Shown: positions 1-11,915 of the stretch, one piece after another | Position numbering within the stretch: the first letter of the stretch is position 1 | How the letters are laid out: each line of letters starts with the position of its first letter | Origin: Linanthus parryae | Lineage: Eukaryota; Streptophyta; Magnoliopsida; Ericales; Polemoniaceae | Direction: 5' to 3' | DNA: 64,000 nucleotides | Assembly (NCBI GenBank): GCA_023055425.1 | Contig: JALGPY010000012.1 | Location: 10,413,922-10,477,921, forward strand | Program-made: the position numbers and the translations under genes | Notes under the pieces: model-generated | What the model was told of the DNA's origin: nothing | Database searches by the model: none | The model's input: the letters and a program-made list of their open reading frames with translations, nothing else

Positions 1-672
1 AATGGATGTCCTGCTAGAGACCGCTCCATATTAGAAAATTGTTGCTACCAACTAGATAGAACCTATGGGGTCACACGCGAGATAGAGTTGAACTAGATTT
101 GGGAATTAATTAATATGATTAATTAATTAGAAGGATCACTTTGCAACACCTTGCAAACTTAGTAGGGCTAATATGCAAGGAAGGGACTAATCTGAATTCA
201 TGTTGGATTAGGAAGGGCCTTTAGGTAGTTCACAAGGAGTTGGTGGACTATAAAGGATGTTCCTAGATTCCTTCCCACACTAAGGCTCATAACATAAGTG
301 AGTGGGAGAGAAAAAAGAGAGAAAGAGCAAGCAACAAGAGGGTCGAACCCGACCCCCTTGCGCCGCCCCTACCCGTCGGCCACAAGGAAGCCAAAAGCTT
401 CCCTTGTTGCCTCGTGGTGCCTAATTTCTTCTTCCTCTTCCTCCGGTCCAAGCTAGAACAAAGGAGAAGGAAGATCTAGATCTCAACTCTAGGCGTGGAT
501 CAACCGTAGAGACGTGACACAATTCACGTTACAAGTCATCACAGGAAAAACCCTAAGGTGTGTAACATGATTCTTCCTTTACCATCGTTATGATTCTCTT
601 CCTGTGATCCTTGGAGGGTATTGAATGGATAATTTAGTTTTTCCGCTGCGTATCCATGATCAAAAACCTACA
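1..672 (+). repeat. Copia 5' LTR, 3' portion
   Basis: It matches 6583-7259 with scattered substitutions and small indels. It ends in CCTACA at 667-672, directly before a primer binding site. It contains an AT-rich stretch of TTAATTAA blocks near 103-130 and a purine-rich tract near 303-330. The start of this LTR is not in the window. Confidence 0.93.
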
Positions 673-673
673 G

Positions 674-685
674 TGGTATCATAGC
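674..685 (+). promoter_or_regulatory. Primer binding site (initiator tRNA-Met type)
   Basis: TGGTATCATAGC lies one base after the LTR end. It differs at one base from TGGTATCAGAGC, the usual plant site complementary to the initiator tRNA-Met 3' end. It would prime minus-strand DNA synthesis. Confidence 0.85.
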
Positions 686-2316
686 CACATGTCATAGAAC
701 ATAGACGTGGTCTATGTGTTACGTTTTGATAGTTTTACACTTTAAATTTATTTTATCGCGTAAACGGACAAATCAAACATATGATGCAATTTGTCAATAA
801 TCAAACATAACAAGACCTAGTTTTTGCATTGGATGCATAAATTAGTGAGTTTGAGAAATTTTACGATCTTAGATCTAGGGTTTGGGCACCAATTTGGAAA
901 CTAGTTTCAAATTTGGAAACTTTTTGGACTTGGGCAACAAGGAAGGAGTTGTTTTGGAAACAACTAAGGGGGTTCGACCCTAGGGACCGCCCCTCTCCCT
1001 TCCTTACCGCCCAAGCCACCTAGGCCGAGGGCCTAGGCGGTCGGTCGACCACACGGATTGGGCCAGCCAGCCTAGGCTCGGCCCAGGACGGCTCCAATAG
1101 GGTTCGGCCATAATCTGGTGGGCCCCTTGGACCGTTTTAACCCTAGAAATCCTAAAATCAATTAAAAATTGACCAAGCGCGTTAAAATTGGATTTTAACT
1201 GTTTATGTGCAAATCGCATGGTGGTTGGATATGTCCTTAGGATGTGGTTTGATGTGAATGTTTAAATTTGTAGTTTGGTTTACGGCCTGCGAGCTAATCA
1301 ATTTAATATAATAATTAATTAGAGTTTTATGGCCTGCGAGCCATTTTTTCTCAACTTGTGAGATTTACTTTATTTAGTATAGTTGTTAGCTAGTGCTAGA
1401 GAATAGATTGTTAGCCAAGATTGAAGAAAAGAAGCCCGAAGCTAAAAGGAGCCACAAAAGCTGGATCATGGAGCATTCCACATGACTATGAAAGATGGAC
1501 CAAGAGATGAAGACGCATGGAGATGTGTTTGCTTTTAGGGTTCATAGATATTCCCATTGGCTTGGGAATATCTTAGTCTAGAAAAGGCCATATCCATATC
1601 ACATTTTATTTATTTTGTGGTTGTTTATTTTATTATCTTATTGTTTTCAGATTGGTGTATGGATGATGCATGCAATTAGGATAATAAGATAATTAGACAA
1701 TCCGGATCTATTATTTGGAATTGTGCCCAAACTCAGAATAGATAGATCAGTTGATATGGATCAACAAAACAATTAAAATTGAATTTTAAAATCCCGCAAA
1801 ATTCAAATATTGTGTTTTTCCTTCTCGTTATTTAAACACTCATTGTCATCATGTTTTATCAAGCTCGTGCATGCCAAAGCAAGGCGACTTGGTTCATTAT
1901 GATGAAATGCGATGGAACAAGCAAGTAATGTGCAATCGTTTAAATAAGAGGTCGGACACAACTAGGCTATTAATATGATTAAAACCTAGAGGCAATCAAT
2001 TGGGATTATCCATGCGGATGGATAAATAAGGAGTTATTTGCCCAATTGAACCAAGAGTTGCATGGGATGCAATTGGAATTGTTCCTACCTAAAGTAGTCA
2101 AATTTTGGGTGACTTGCCAAAGAAAGCTCAAAAGGAGATGAAACATGGATCTTGGCCCACTAGAAAATATAAGGATATTTTCCGCATTAATATCTTGAGG
2201 GTTATTAATCCGTAGAAAAATAGTGGGAGCTATATTTAATAAACTAGCCATTACTGAATATAGTCAAAAGTTTACAAATACTAAAACTTGCGTATTTTCC
2301 TTTTGTAGAATTCCAA
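686..2316 (+). other. Copia untranslated leader
   Basis: This is about 1.6 kb of AT-rich sequence between the primer binding site and the gag start. No conserved reading frame is seen. The phrase GGCCTGCGAGC occurs twice (near 1284 and 1330). I see nothing else that can be supported here. Confidence 0.6.
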
Positions 2317-3054
2317 ATGACAAACAACTCATCGAGTTCACCAAATTCCCTACGATCTGTCCTTGAGAAGGACAAGCTCTTTGGAACCAACTTCCTTGAT
2401 TGGTATAGAAACTTGATAATCGTTCTCAAGTAAGAGAAGGAACTGCACAATAGAGGAGCAAGTTCCAGCAGGTCCAGAGAACAATACTCCTGCAGCTCTA
2501 AAGGAATATCAGAAGCGTGTTGATGACGCTAATGATGCGGCATGCCTTATGCTATGCACCATGACCTTTGAGCTTCAGAAGCAACACGAGAGCATGAATG
2601 TTGTCCATATGATCGAACACTTGAAGCAGCTCTTCCAAGAGCAGGCGAGGGTTGAGAGGTATGAGGTTTCTTAGGCATTGTTAAAATGTCATCTGGCTGA
2701 AGGAAACCATGTGGGACCTCACGTACTCCGCATGATTGGGTAATTAGAGAATCTTGCACGACTAGGGTTTCCAGTCGGCCAAGAGGTGGCCACCGATCTC
2801 GTGCTTCAATTGTTTCCTGAGAGTTATGGACAGTTCATCATGAACTATAACATGAACGAGATCGTGAAACCACTGCCAGATTTACTCATATGTTGAGGAC
2901 AGGTGAACAAAGCATAAACAAGGGTAGGGGCAAGGCCATTATGATGATGCAGAAAGGAAAGGGCAAAAGGTTTGCCTCATCATCCAAGGGCAAAGGCAAG
3001 TCAGTTGCCAAGTTCAAGGAACCTGTCCTTAAGCCTGTTGGTGGCATTGCCAAA
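2317..3054 (+). pseudogene. Copia gag remnant
   Basis: The reading frame opens with ATG at 2317 and quickly reaches the copia gag signature FLDWYRNL, then a TAA at 2431. A frameshift near 2447 restores homology through a UBN2-type gag region with the motifs MIEHLK, QEQARVERYE and VGPHVL. Further stops lie at 2672 (TAG) and 2741 (TAA), with another shift near 2878-2890. The tail is Lys/Gly-rich (KGKGK), as in copia gag linkers. The CCHC zinc knuckle that normally follows is absent. Gag would form the particle in which reverse transcription takes place; this copy cannot make an intact protein. Confidence 0.85.
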
Positions 3055-5830
3055 GGTGTATCCATTAATAATATTCACTATTGTAGTGCGCAATTATTTT
3101 AATGGACTATATGTCCTTAATCTAAGCAATCCTATCTACAACATTAATACTAAGAGGATTAAAATAAATGATTTAAATCCTGCTTACTTATGGCACTGTC
3201 ATTTAGGCCACATAAACGAGAAACGTGTATCTAGACTCCATAGAGATGGATTTATAGACTCATTTTATTTTTAATCATATGAGACATGTGAGGATTGTTT
3301 ATTGGGAAAAATGACAAAGCCCCTTTCAATAAGAAATGTGAAAGGACAAGTGAGAAATTGACGCTCATACATACTGATGTGTGTGGTCCATTTTCCACGC
3401 CTGCCAGGGGTGGTTACGTCTACTTCATCACATTTACTGATGATTTCAGTAAATACGGATTTTTATAACTTATGAAGGCCAAATCCGGATCCTTTGAAAA
3501 GTTCAAAGAATTCAAGAGTGAAGTAGAGAAGGAACTTGGCAAAATTATCAAGGCTCTACGATCGGATCGTGGAGGAGAATACTTAAGCCAAGAGTTTGAC
3601 GACTATCTTCGAGAGTGTGGGATAGTGTCCCAACTCACTCCACCCAGAACGCCACAATGGAATGGCGTGTCCGAGAGGAGGAATCGAACACTATTGGATA
3701 TGGTTCGATCTATGATGTGTCAAGCCGATCTTCCATTATCATTTTGGGGCTATGCTCTATTAAGTGAATCTTTGACCATTAACCGTGTTCCATCTAAATC
3801 AGTCATGAAGACACGACATGATATGTGGAGTGGGAGGCGTACCACACTGTAGTTCATGAAGATTTGGGGCTGCGATGTCTATGTAAAGCGTTTACAATCA
3901 GACAAGCTAGGGCCAAAGTTGGATAAGTGTAAGTTTGTGGGGTACCTAAGGAAACTAAGGGTTACTACTTCTACAATCCAACTGAGAACAAAGTGTTTGT
4001 TGCTCGGTCCGGCGTGTTTCTAGAAAGAGAGTTTATCTCTAAAGAAGCAAGTGGGAGAACTGTAGAACTTGAAGAAACTCAATAACCACAAAATACTAAA
4101 CCAACTATGGAACATGAACAGGAACCACAAGAAGCTGTGGAACAGCCTGTTCAAGTAGCACAAGAGCTTCGTAGATCTAGTAGAGTATGCCAGGAACCCG
4201 AGAGGTATGGACTTCTCGTGACAGATTCTGGTGACACCATGCTCATGGATGATGAGCCTACTACCTATGAAGAGGCCATGAAAGGGCCAGGCTCTCAGAA
4301 GTAGCTTGAAGCCATGAGATCCGAGATGGAATCCATGTATACCAACAAAGTATGGACTTTGGTGGAACCACCCAAATGGGCACGACCCCTAGGGTGCAAG
4401 TGGGTCTTCAAGAAGAAGATCGAAAAGGATGGTAAGGTGATTACCTATAAGGGCCGATTGGTGGCTAAAGGATTCAGACAGATTCATGGTATTGACTATG
4501 ACGAAACCTTTTCACCAGTCGCTATGACCAAGTCCATCCGAATCCTACTTGCCATTGCAGCGTACTACGACTATGTTGGCAGATGGAAGTCAAAACAGCA
4601 TTCCTCTATGGGAATCTCCTCGAGGATGTGTATATGATACAGCCGGAGGGTTTTGAAGATCCAAAGAAAGACAATAAAGTCTGTAAGCTGCAAAGATCCA
4701 TTTATGGATTGAAGCAAGCTTCTAGGAGTTGGAATCGACGTTTTAATGAAATAGTCAAAGAGTTTGGATTCATCAGAAACGAAGATGAGACTTGTGTCTA
4801 CAAGAAGGTTAGTGGGAGCTCTGTAGCTTTTCTGGTCTTGTATGTGGATGACATACTACTCATTGGAAACGACGTTCCCATGCTATAATTTGTTGAAGAT
4901 TGGCTAGGAAAGTGTTTCTCAATGAAAGACTTAGGGGAAGCTGCCTATATACTTGGTATAAAGATCTATAGAGATAGATCTAAAAGACTTCTAGGCCTAA
5001 GTCAAAGTACATATATTGACAAGGTGTTGAAACGGTTCAACATGCAAGATACCAAGAAGGGATTATTTCCCATGTCACGTTGAATTGTTCTTTTGAAGAA
5101 TAATTGTCCTTCCAATGAGATTGAGAAGGAACTCATGAGTAGAATTTCCTATGCCTCGGCCTTAGGATCTATCATGTATGCCATGTTATGTACTAGACCA
5201 GATGTGTCATATGCCTTGATTATGACAAGTAGATACCAGTCCAATCCAGATGAGAGTCACTGGATTCCAGTCAAGAACATCCTAAAGTACTTGAGAAGAA
5301 CTAAAGATGCTTTCTTGATATTTGGCGGAGAGGAAGAGTTGCGTGTAAGGGGTTACACGGATGCAAGCTTCCAAACCGACAGAGATGATTTCAGATCGCA
5401 ATCGGGTTATGTGTTTTGCCAGAATGGAGCAGCGGTGAGCTGGAAAAATTCCAAGAAAGAGACGGTGGTTGATTCTACAACGGAGGCTGAGTACATTGCT
5501 GCAAATGGCGCAGCAAAGGAAGCTGTTTGGATCAGAAAATTCGTTTCTAAACTTGGTGTGCTTCCTAGCATTGCAGATCCAGCAGAGTTGTACTGTGACA
5601 ACACTGGGGCGATCGCACAATCAAAGGAGCCCCGGTCACAACAGAAATCCAAACACGTGCTCAGGAAGTTTCATCTTATTCAAAACATTATCGATAGAGG
5701 AGACGTTCGAATATGCAAGATTCCTACATATAAGAATCTGTCAGATCCACTTACAAAGCCGCTTGTTCAGTGGAAGAATGAAGGACACACTGGGAGCAAT
5801 GACATACGGGATGCATCAGATTGGCTCTAG
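3055..5830 (+). pseudogene. Copia pol remnant (integrase, reverse transcriptase, RNase H)
   Basis: The sequence enters directly at the pre-integrase region (LWHCHLGH near 3187, CEDC near 3289), so the protease is missing. The integrase core follows with HTDVCGP, SDRGGEY and NGVSERRN, giving the D, D and E residues. The reverse transcriptase starts near 4314 with WVFKKK and reaches YVDD at 4841-4852. The RNase H part (5093-5830) has YTDASFQ, TEAEYIA and YCDNTGA. It is broken by TAA at 3272 and 3466, TAG at 3850 and 4302, a frameshift near 4570-4600 and a stop at 4886. The last segment of 245 codons is still open. I do not assign a copia lineage. Confidence 0.9.
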
Positions 5831-5831
5831 T

Positions 5832-5844
5832 GCCAGTGGGAGAC
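5832..5844 (+). promoter_or_regulatory. Copia polypurine tract
   Basis: The purine-rich GTGGGAGAC directly precedes the 3' LTR start (TGTAGG at 5845) and follows the RNase H stop. This is where plus-strand priming occurs in LTR elements. Confidence 0.8.
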
Positions 5845-7259
5845 TGTAGGAATAGATGCCACAGAGGCAATCTAGTTTAGTATGAACTTTTTTTTCGCTA
5901 GAACATTCATTGTATTATTTATTGGATAATTAATACAATGAAGTCCTTAGATTTAAAATTGTGTTGTTTATCTTAAATACCCATATTCCAATATAATGAT
6001 TAATAGGACAATCATTTTATAGACTAGTATGGGGTTGGATTGATATGGAGATATCAAGATCATAAGTGTGCATTAAGGGTAATGGCGCACTGGATTGACC
6101 CATCTCCGGAAGGATACATACATGTTATGTGGAGTCACAAGCGCTTCTCGTGGTGACAACGGTATTGTCATCCTTAGACTTGAAGTCACTAGATTGTCTA
6201 ATTGTGGATTATTGTGATTTTGGTAGCGTCAAACGCTACACCGTAAATGGGTAGCTATAAAGGCGTGTACCAGATACAATAAGAAGCAAGCTTAGATATC
6301 ATAGTATACGTAGATAGAATTTGTCTCTCCCACATAACAGGAGCAAATATCCGAGGCCACTCGAGTGATAGTGCTTATGGAATGTCTGGCCAGACTCAAA
6401 TAAATCAATATAGGATATTGATGTTATTTGCACGAATAAGGCTATTCCAAGGATCGAGAAACTATGGATTGGATATAAGAGTGTGACTTGTATGTCTCGT
6501 GTCCAATCCGGATATAGATACAAAGGGATGCGATAATTACTTGCACAAGGTTTGTCGGATGACTGTTCTATTAGTTGGCTAGAATGGATGTCTTGCTAGA
6601 GACCGCTCCATATTAGCAAATTGTTTCTACCAACTAGATATAACCTATGGGGTCACATTCTAGATAGAGTTGAACTAGATTTGGGAATTAATTAATATGA
6701 TTAATTAATTAGAATGATCACTTTGCAACACCTTGCAAACTTAGTAGGACTAAAATGCAAGGAAGGGACTAATCTGAATTCATGTTGGATTAGGAAGGGC
6801 CTTTAGGTAGTTGACAAGGAGTTGTTGGACTATATAAAGGATGCTCCTAGCTTCCTTCCCACACTAATGCTCATAACATAAGTGAGTGGGAGAGAACAAA
6901 GAGAGAGAGAGAGCAAGCAACAAGAGGGCCGAACCCGACCCCCTTGCGCCGCCCCTACTCGTCGGCCACAAGGAAGCCAAAAGCTTCCCTTGTTGCCTCG
7001 TGTTGTGTGATTTCTTCTTCCTCTTCCTCCGGTCCAAGCTAGCACAAAGGAGAAGGAAGATCTAGATCTCAACTCTAGGCGTGGATCAACCGTAGAGACG
7101 TGACACAATTCACGTTACAAGTCATCACAGGAAAAACCCTAATGTGTTTAACATGATTCTTCCTTTACCATCATTATGATTCTTTTCATGTGATCCTTGC
7201 AGGGTATTTAATGGATAATTTATTTTTTCCGCTGCGTATCCATGATCAAAAACCCTACA
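5845..7259 (+). repeat. Copia 3' LTR, complete (1,415 bp)
   Basis: It starts TGTAGG and ends CCTACA, a 6-bp perfect terminal inverted repeat. Its right half repeats 1-672. A TATATAAAGG sequence near 6831 is a possible core promoter. After 7259 the sequence switches to Tat-2 accessory-gene homology. Confidence 0.93.
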
Positions 7260-8987
7260 TTCAGGTCATTCAAAATCCAAAAGAGTTGACGATAATCTTT
7301 GCGTGGATACTTCATATGAGCCTGGAAAAAGTGTTTTTTAATATCGTAGCCCTCTTAGCCCTTTGATCGGCCTTCCTCTTGACTGAATGCGAATGTTTAT
7401 TTTGTTGAAGATGCAGAGCCAGTGATACCAAGATCCCGCCAGCTTTGAAGTGTTGTCGTTCGCATACCTCATCCTGTCATCGAGGACAATCAGGGAAACG
7501 AAATACTTAGAACCTAGCCTATAGTCACGCCGCAAAGGCCTTCTACTGAAGAAGTAACCGTGGTGCCAGCTAAGCCAAGTGCTGAAGTGATCGACCTTGA
7601 GAGCGAGTGCCTTGACTTCATCATGGAACAATAACAATAAGAGGCGGGACTTCGCCAAGAGCAAGGACTATATGGTGGAGAAAGGAATGCCCCTGAGCAA
7701 AATATGCCTCCAAATTCTGAGACTACCGCAATTGAAACTCCCGTTGAGATGGCGCAACAAGCCCAGGGTTCTGTGGAAGCAGTCTTTCCAATCCCTCCAA
7801 CTCCTGGAGTTCCTACAAGTTCTTTTCCATCTGATCAAAGTGAGGTCGCGGATGGAGCAAGAATTTCAAATCCTCCTGGAGATGTGGGGACTAACCAAGG
7901 GCAGATCGAGATTGAGTCCAACAAGGGTAACATCACACCTGACCAGGTCATGATGGATGTTCAACCTTCCGTTATTGATACCCATGTTACTGCAACTCCT
8001 AAGATGCAACCCGGCATTACACGTGAGAATGAGCCAGAAGCCCCAAAGTCCATCCCAAGTGTGAATGAAGTGGGGTAAGGGAGTGAAGATGTAGTTATAT
8101 TCGAACCCCATCAAAGCACGATTTCCAAGGCTGGTACTCCTTCAGAGGACCCAATTGAAAACTTGCCACCTCCTAGCATGAATATCGACGCTCCTAGCTT
8201 TGATTTGGATGAACTTTTTGCTGAAAGTCCATGGGATGCATGGGGCTCGCAAGTTTTCTGAAAAGCCTGTAGCTGAAAGGAATTACTCCATTCCTGAGGA
8301 GTATTTCGCACGCGAAGCCGTAGCAGATCAAAGGTTAGCTGGAGTAGCCACCTCTAGTAATGGTCCAGCAGCAACTCCTATTGCCTCACTTCGGCAAATT
8401 GTTGAAGGAACTGGTAAGACAGTTCCCCTTCTAGTGTGCGACATGTGGTATTATGTTTTTATGCTTTTACCAAGTATTTTGCTTTTGTTTTTACGCGTGC
8501 AGATATTGATCAAGCTTGTCTTGAATGGCTTATGAGGGTGCGCGTGTCATATCCGACCGCATTTGCAGGAATTATGGAGCTGGCGCCAAAGGATAGGGAA
8601 AATGTCCTCAAGGAAACGACCGCTCTCTTAGAAAGAGTTCATAGGACAACTCCAGCAAGCACTTCAGTTGCCAGTGCGCAAAGCCTTCTCTCTAGCGCGA
8701 ATAGCCTTCAGCAGACCGCGACAGGGAGGCTCGACCTGAATTTCCTCATTGAGAGGCTGACCAAGATCACAAACTCCGAGCAGTTCAGGCTCGAGTATAT
8801 TGATTATATCAAGGAGAAGGCTGCCTTGAAGGCGCGCATTGAGGCACTCGAGAAAACCATTAGAGAGTTTGAAGAGGCTGCAAGGCGTCACTGGAGCAAC
8901 AAGGATCGCCTGGACCGAATGGTTGGAAATTGCATAATACTGTCAGCCACATATTCCCTTCTGAAGGATTTTTTTGAACATCAGTAA
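7260..8987 (+). pseudogene. Tat-2 antisense accessory (PMD-type) gene, 3' exons, broken
   Basis: This is the counterpart of the accessory gene at 25802-30097 in Tat-1, here on the + strand because Tat-2 runs on the minus strand. A short piece of exon 3 lies at 7260 to about 7323. Exon 4 runs about 7411-8413 and ends EGTG before a GTAAGA donor. The intron is 8414-8502 (89 nt, GT-AG, phase 1) and exon 5 is 8503-8987, ending in TAA. Both copies share the exon 4 motif WGSQV, the EGTG donor site at the same phase, and exon 5 similarity (RVRVSYP against RMRLRYP, then a coiled-coil-like tail). Exon 4 has at least four stops and a shift near 8260, and is about twice as long as in Tat-1. Exons 1 and 2 lie left of the copia insertion, outside the window. 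Confidence 0.72.
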
Positions 8988-9086
8988 AATAGTACTGCAG
9001 TAGTTTTTGTTTTGAACAATCTTTGGGCGTTCTTTTGTGCCCCTGTTTTCGGGTGTACTGTTTCTCACGTTTTGAAACATTGTTTT

Positions 9087-9411
9087 TGTAACACCCCTAA
9101 TTCCCGAGAGTGTTCTTAGTGCAATATCAAGACTTTGGGGGCAAATTTGTAAATAATATGTCACGACTTTATAGTTGGCATTTTGGAGTGTTGGCAATAT
9201 TTGCAAGTTGTTAGAATAATTTTGAAGCACTACAGATGTTCGGGGTGGTTGTGCAATTATTTGAAATTAAGTGGAACCTATAATTCTAGTTGTACCCAAA
9301 AGTTTGAAAAACTACACTTACACCCCCTTGCATGTATGCCACTTGTCCAAATCCTTGTGACATTTCAAGAGCTTGGGGCAAATCCACTCTCCCACTTCAC
9401 CATCTGCTGAA

Positions 9412-9442
<31 letters not shown>

Positions 9443-11555
9443 CTACATCAACTTCCTCTTCTTCCTCCTTCATCACCACCACTTCTCCACCACAATCTCC
9501 ACCATCTCTTCTCCTCTTCCCGAACTGCTACTACCGGAGGTAGCCACCAACACAAGGAGTAAAACGCACAAAAAAATTTCGAAAAAGATGGAGTATCGAG
9601 TGAGAAATCCGAGTTTGAAGGTAAGAACCCTAGTTCGGTATTTCGTCGATTTTTCCCTTCTCGTTGCAACCCATCGAAATTAACCCACACATTCTTGTTC
9701 CTTGGGTTGAGGCGATTCCGGGAAGCACAAGCATGGCCCCCAATTCGACAATTTTTGCTCCGGCCACCATGCATGCCGAACCCATCCGCCGTCAAACCTC
9801 CATAGCCACCAGATTCTTGGTAAGATCTCATTTCTTGCTCATTTTTGTTGGGTATTGCACCAAAATGATCCTTAGGACACGAATAACCTATTTAGCAACC
9901 TCTAATCTGCCCAGAATGTGGTTAGGATCGAGTTTGATTCCTTGTTTCATCCATTTTGTTCGTTTCTGGAACATAAAATGCCTATGTTCAAATGTTTGTA
10001 TCTCCCTCGTTTTTGGTCTGTTTTGAACAATCATTAGCTTTCTAGAATCCTTGAAGAATTGTCTAAAACTTTCGTGTTGATTTCTTGGTCCAATTCGATT
10101 TCTAACAAGCTTGAAATTGGGGTTAAAGTGGCTGTGTTCGTGTGTTCTAGCTTCAATGTTCATGTTGAGTTTTTCCTCACCTCCATTTTGATCCAACTTT
10201 GGACTCTTGTACCTTCCTCGTTTTTAATCCGTTTTTGATGGTTCTTAGCTTTCTGGAAAGCCTGGACATAGCTCTACAACTCTCATTAAGATTTCTTTGT
10301 TTGATTTCAAGTTTAACTTGTCTAAATTTGGCCTTGAATAGGGCTGGTATCAGAGCATCGGTTCTCCCGTTAAAGTGCTTGATCGATTTTCATTAGTAGA
10401 GCATAAGAAAGATAAAATGTTTTCAAAACTTAAATTGACTAGGATAACTCAATTGAGAAATAAATGAAGTAATCAAGCCGTCGGGGAGTTTGGGTACTTA
10501 AGTATTCTTGAACTCGATTTGTACCTTACTTGTTAAGTGACTGTTAACTGCTTATTGATATGTGATCAATGCCAAAACGACTTGCTTATTTCTATGTTTG
10601 TTATCCTATGAGCATGTTTTCTTACTATTTAGAAATTATTTGTCATTGTCGTGTGATGCGTATGCACGTTCCCTTAATTGGTTATGTTATTTTATCGACA
10701 TGAGAGTATCGACGTTTTGATTTAGAAGACCATGAGACCTTTCATATTATACCTACGAGCGTGAATTTTAAGATTATATTTTTTTTTGTTTCATTTTGAG
10801 TTTATTTGACACGGTCATTTCCAAATTAGAAATTTTAAACAATAAATTATTATTTAAACAAAAATGGTTTTCCAAATTATTGGGGTGTCGAGCTACCAAA
10901 TGCCAAGTGATATGGACCACTTTGTTTAGCAGTCTGTGGCGTGACTCTTAGTACGACGGTACTATGAGTTGTACCCACTGTGTAGACTATAGTATGTTGG
11001 TCTAGACCTTTCAAAATTTGATGTCAACCTTTTACTTGGGTTAACTTTATATGAACTCCTACTGTGACACGAGTGAGATGAGACTTCAGCGATCGAGAGC
11101 TCGTTCCTGTTAATATAGGTGATCCATGTGCATTAGCATTGCATACAACTCTCACGTGCATTAGTCCCACTCTCGTAAAGCATGTCATAGTTTCACAAAA
11201 ATGTTTTCTTTTAAGCTTCGGGGACGAAGCTTCGTTTTAAGGGGGATATAATGTAATACTCCGTACGTTAGTTGGGTGCTATTTTGTAATTTTGCAAGTT
11301 TGGGATGGTATGTAGTATAGATCCCGTCATGCGGAGAGTGAGATTGAGGAATTTCTTCCAGTTAAGGTATTTCGAGCTGACCATCTAAGGAAGCCATCTC
11401 TTGGGAGCCGAACATCCTACGAGAGCGGTTTATGTGCTTGTCTGATTAAGTCTAATAGACTGAGTCGCTTTGCTGCATTCAACCTGCATTTCATGTATAT
11501 GGGTAGGTGTAGTGTGAGATCTTCGGGAACGAAGATTCTTTTAAGGTGGGTAGAT
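9087..11555 (+). repeat. Array unit 1 (2,469 bp)
   Basis: It has an LTR-like part, a (GA)n tract near 9413-9440, a primer-site-like TGGTATCAGAGC at 10345-10356, internal remnant sequence, and two purine-tract junctions near 11235 and 11545. It lacks about 250 bp found in most units (compare 13465-13720), which accounts for its shorter length. Confidence 0.85.
10345..10356 (+). promoter_or_regulatory. Primer binding site inside the array unit (initiator tRNA-Met type)
   Basis: TGGTATCAGAGC is a perfect match to the common plant retroelement site. It recurs at 12816, 15538 and 35535 and near 38265, 40999 and 43714, always about 1.26 kb after the unit's TGTAACACCCC. It marks the change from LTR-like to internal sequence in each unit. 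Unit 4 has lost it. Confidence 0.8.
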
Positions 11556-11877
11556 TGTAACACCCCTAATTCCCGAGAGTGTTCTTAGTGCAATATGAAG
11601 ACTTTGGGGGCGAATTTGTAAATAGTATGTCAGGACTTTATAGTTGGCATTTTGGAGTGTTGGCAATATTTGCAAGTTGTTAGAATGATTTTGAAGCACT
11701 ACAGATGTTCGGGGTGGTTGTGCATTTATTTGAAATTAAGTGGAATCTATAATTCTAGTTGTACCCAAAAGTTTGAAAACTACACTTTCACCCCCCTTGC
11801 ATGTATGCCACTTGTCCAACTTCTTGTGACATCTCAAGAGCTAGGGGCAACTCCACTCTCCCACTTCACCATCAGCT

Positions 11878-11915
<38 letters not shown>

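Larger units (their letters stand above)
1..7259 (+). mobile_element. Ty1/copia LTR retrotransposon, decayed, left end outside the window
   Basis: The 3' LTR (5845-7259) repeats the first 672 bases of the window, so the 5' LTR starts upstream. Between them the order is gag, integrase, reverse transcriptase, RNase H, which is the copia order. The LTR is bounded by TGTAGG and CCTACA. The parts of the two LTRs that can be compared differ at roughly 4-5% of sites by eye, and every coding region has stops or frameshifts, so the copy is old and not autonomous. It appears to have inserted into the antisense accessory gene of the Tat-2 element that resumes at 7260. Its target duplication cannot be checked because the left junction is missing. 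Confidence 0.93.

Noticed and set aside
100..131. AT-rich near-palindrome (TTAATTAA blocks) in the copia LTRs as a special element
   Set aside because: It is present in both LTR copies but is low-complexity AT sequence, with no supporting pattern beyond that.
9448..9831. Recurrent minus-strand frame (about 110-127 codons, MRSYQESGGYGG...) and the + frame containing RERERER in every array unit
   Set aside because: They lie in LTR sequence, include the (GA)n tract, vary in length with indels and have stops in some units. Their recurrence simply reflects the tandem array.
10345..10356. Possible tRNA gene fragments at TGGTATCAGAGC sites
   Set aside because: Only the 12-base complement of a tRNA 3' end is present, as expected for primer binding sites. 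No cloverleaf surrounds it.
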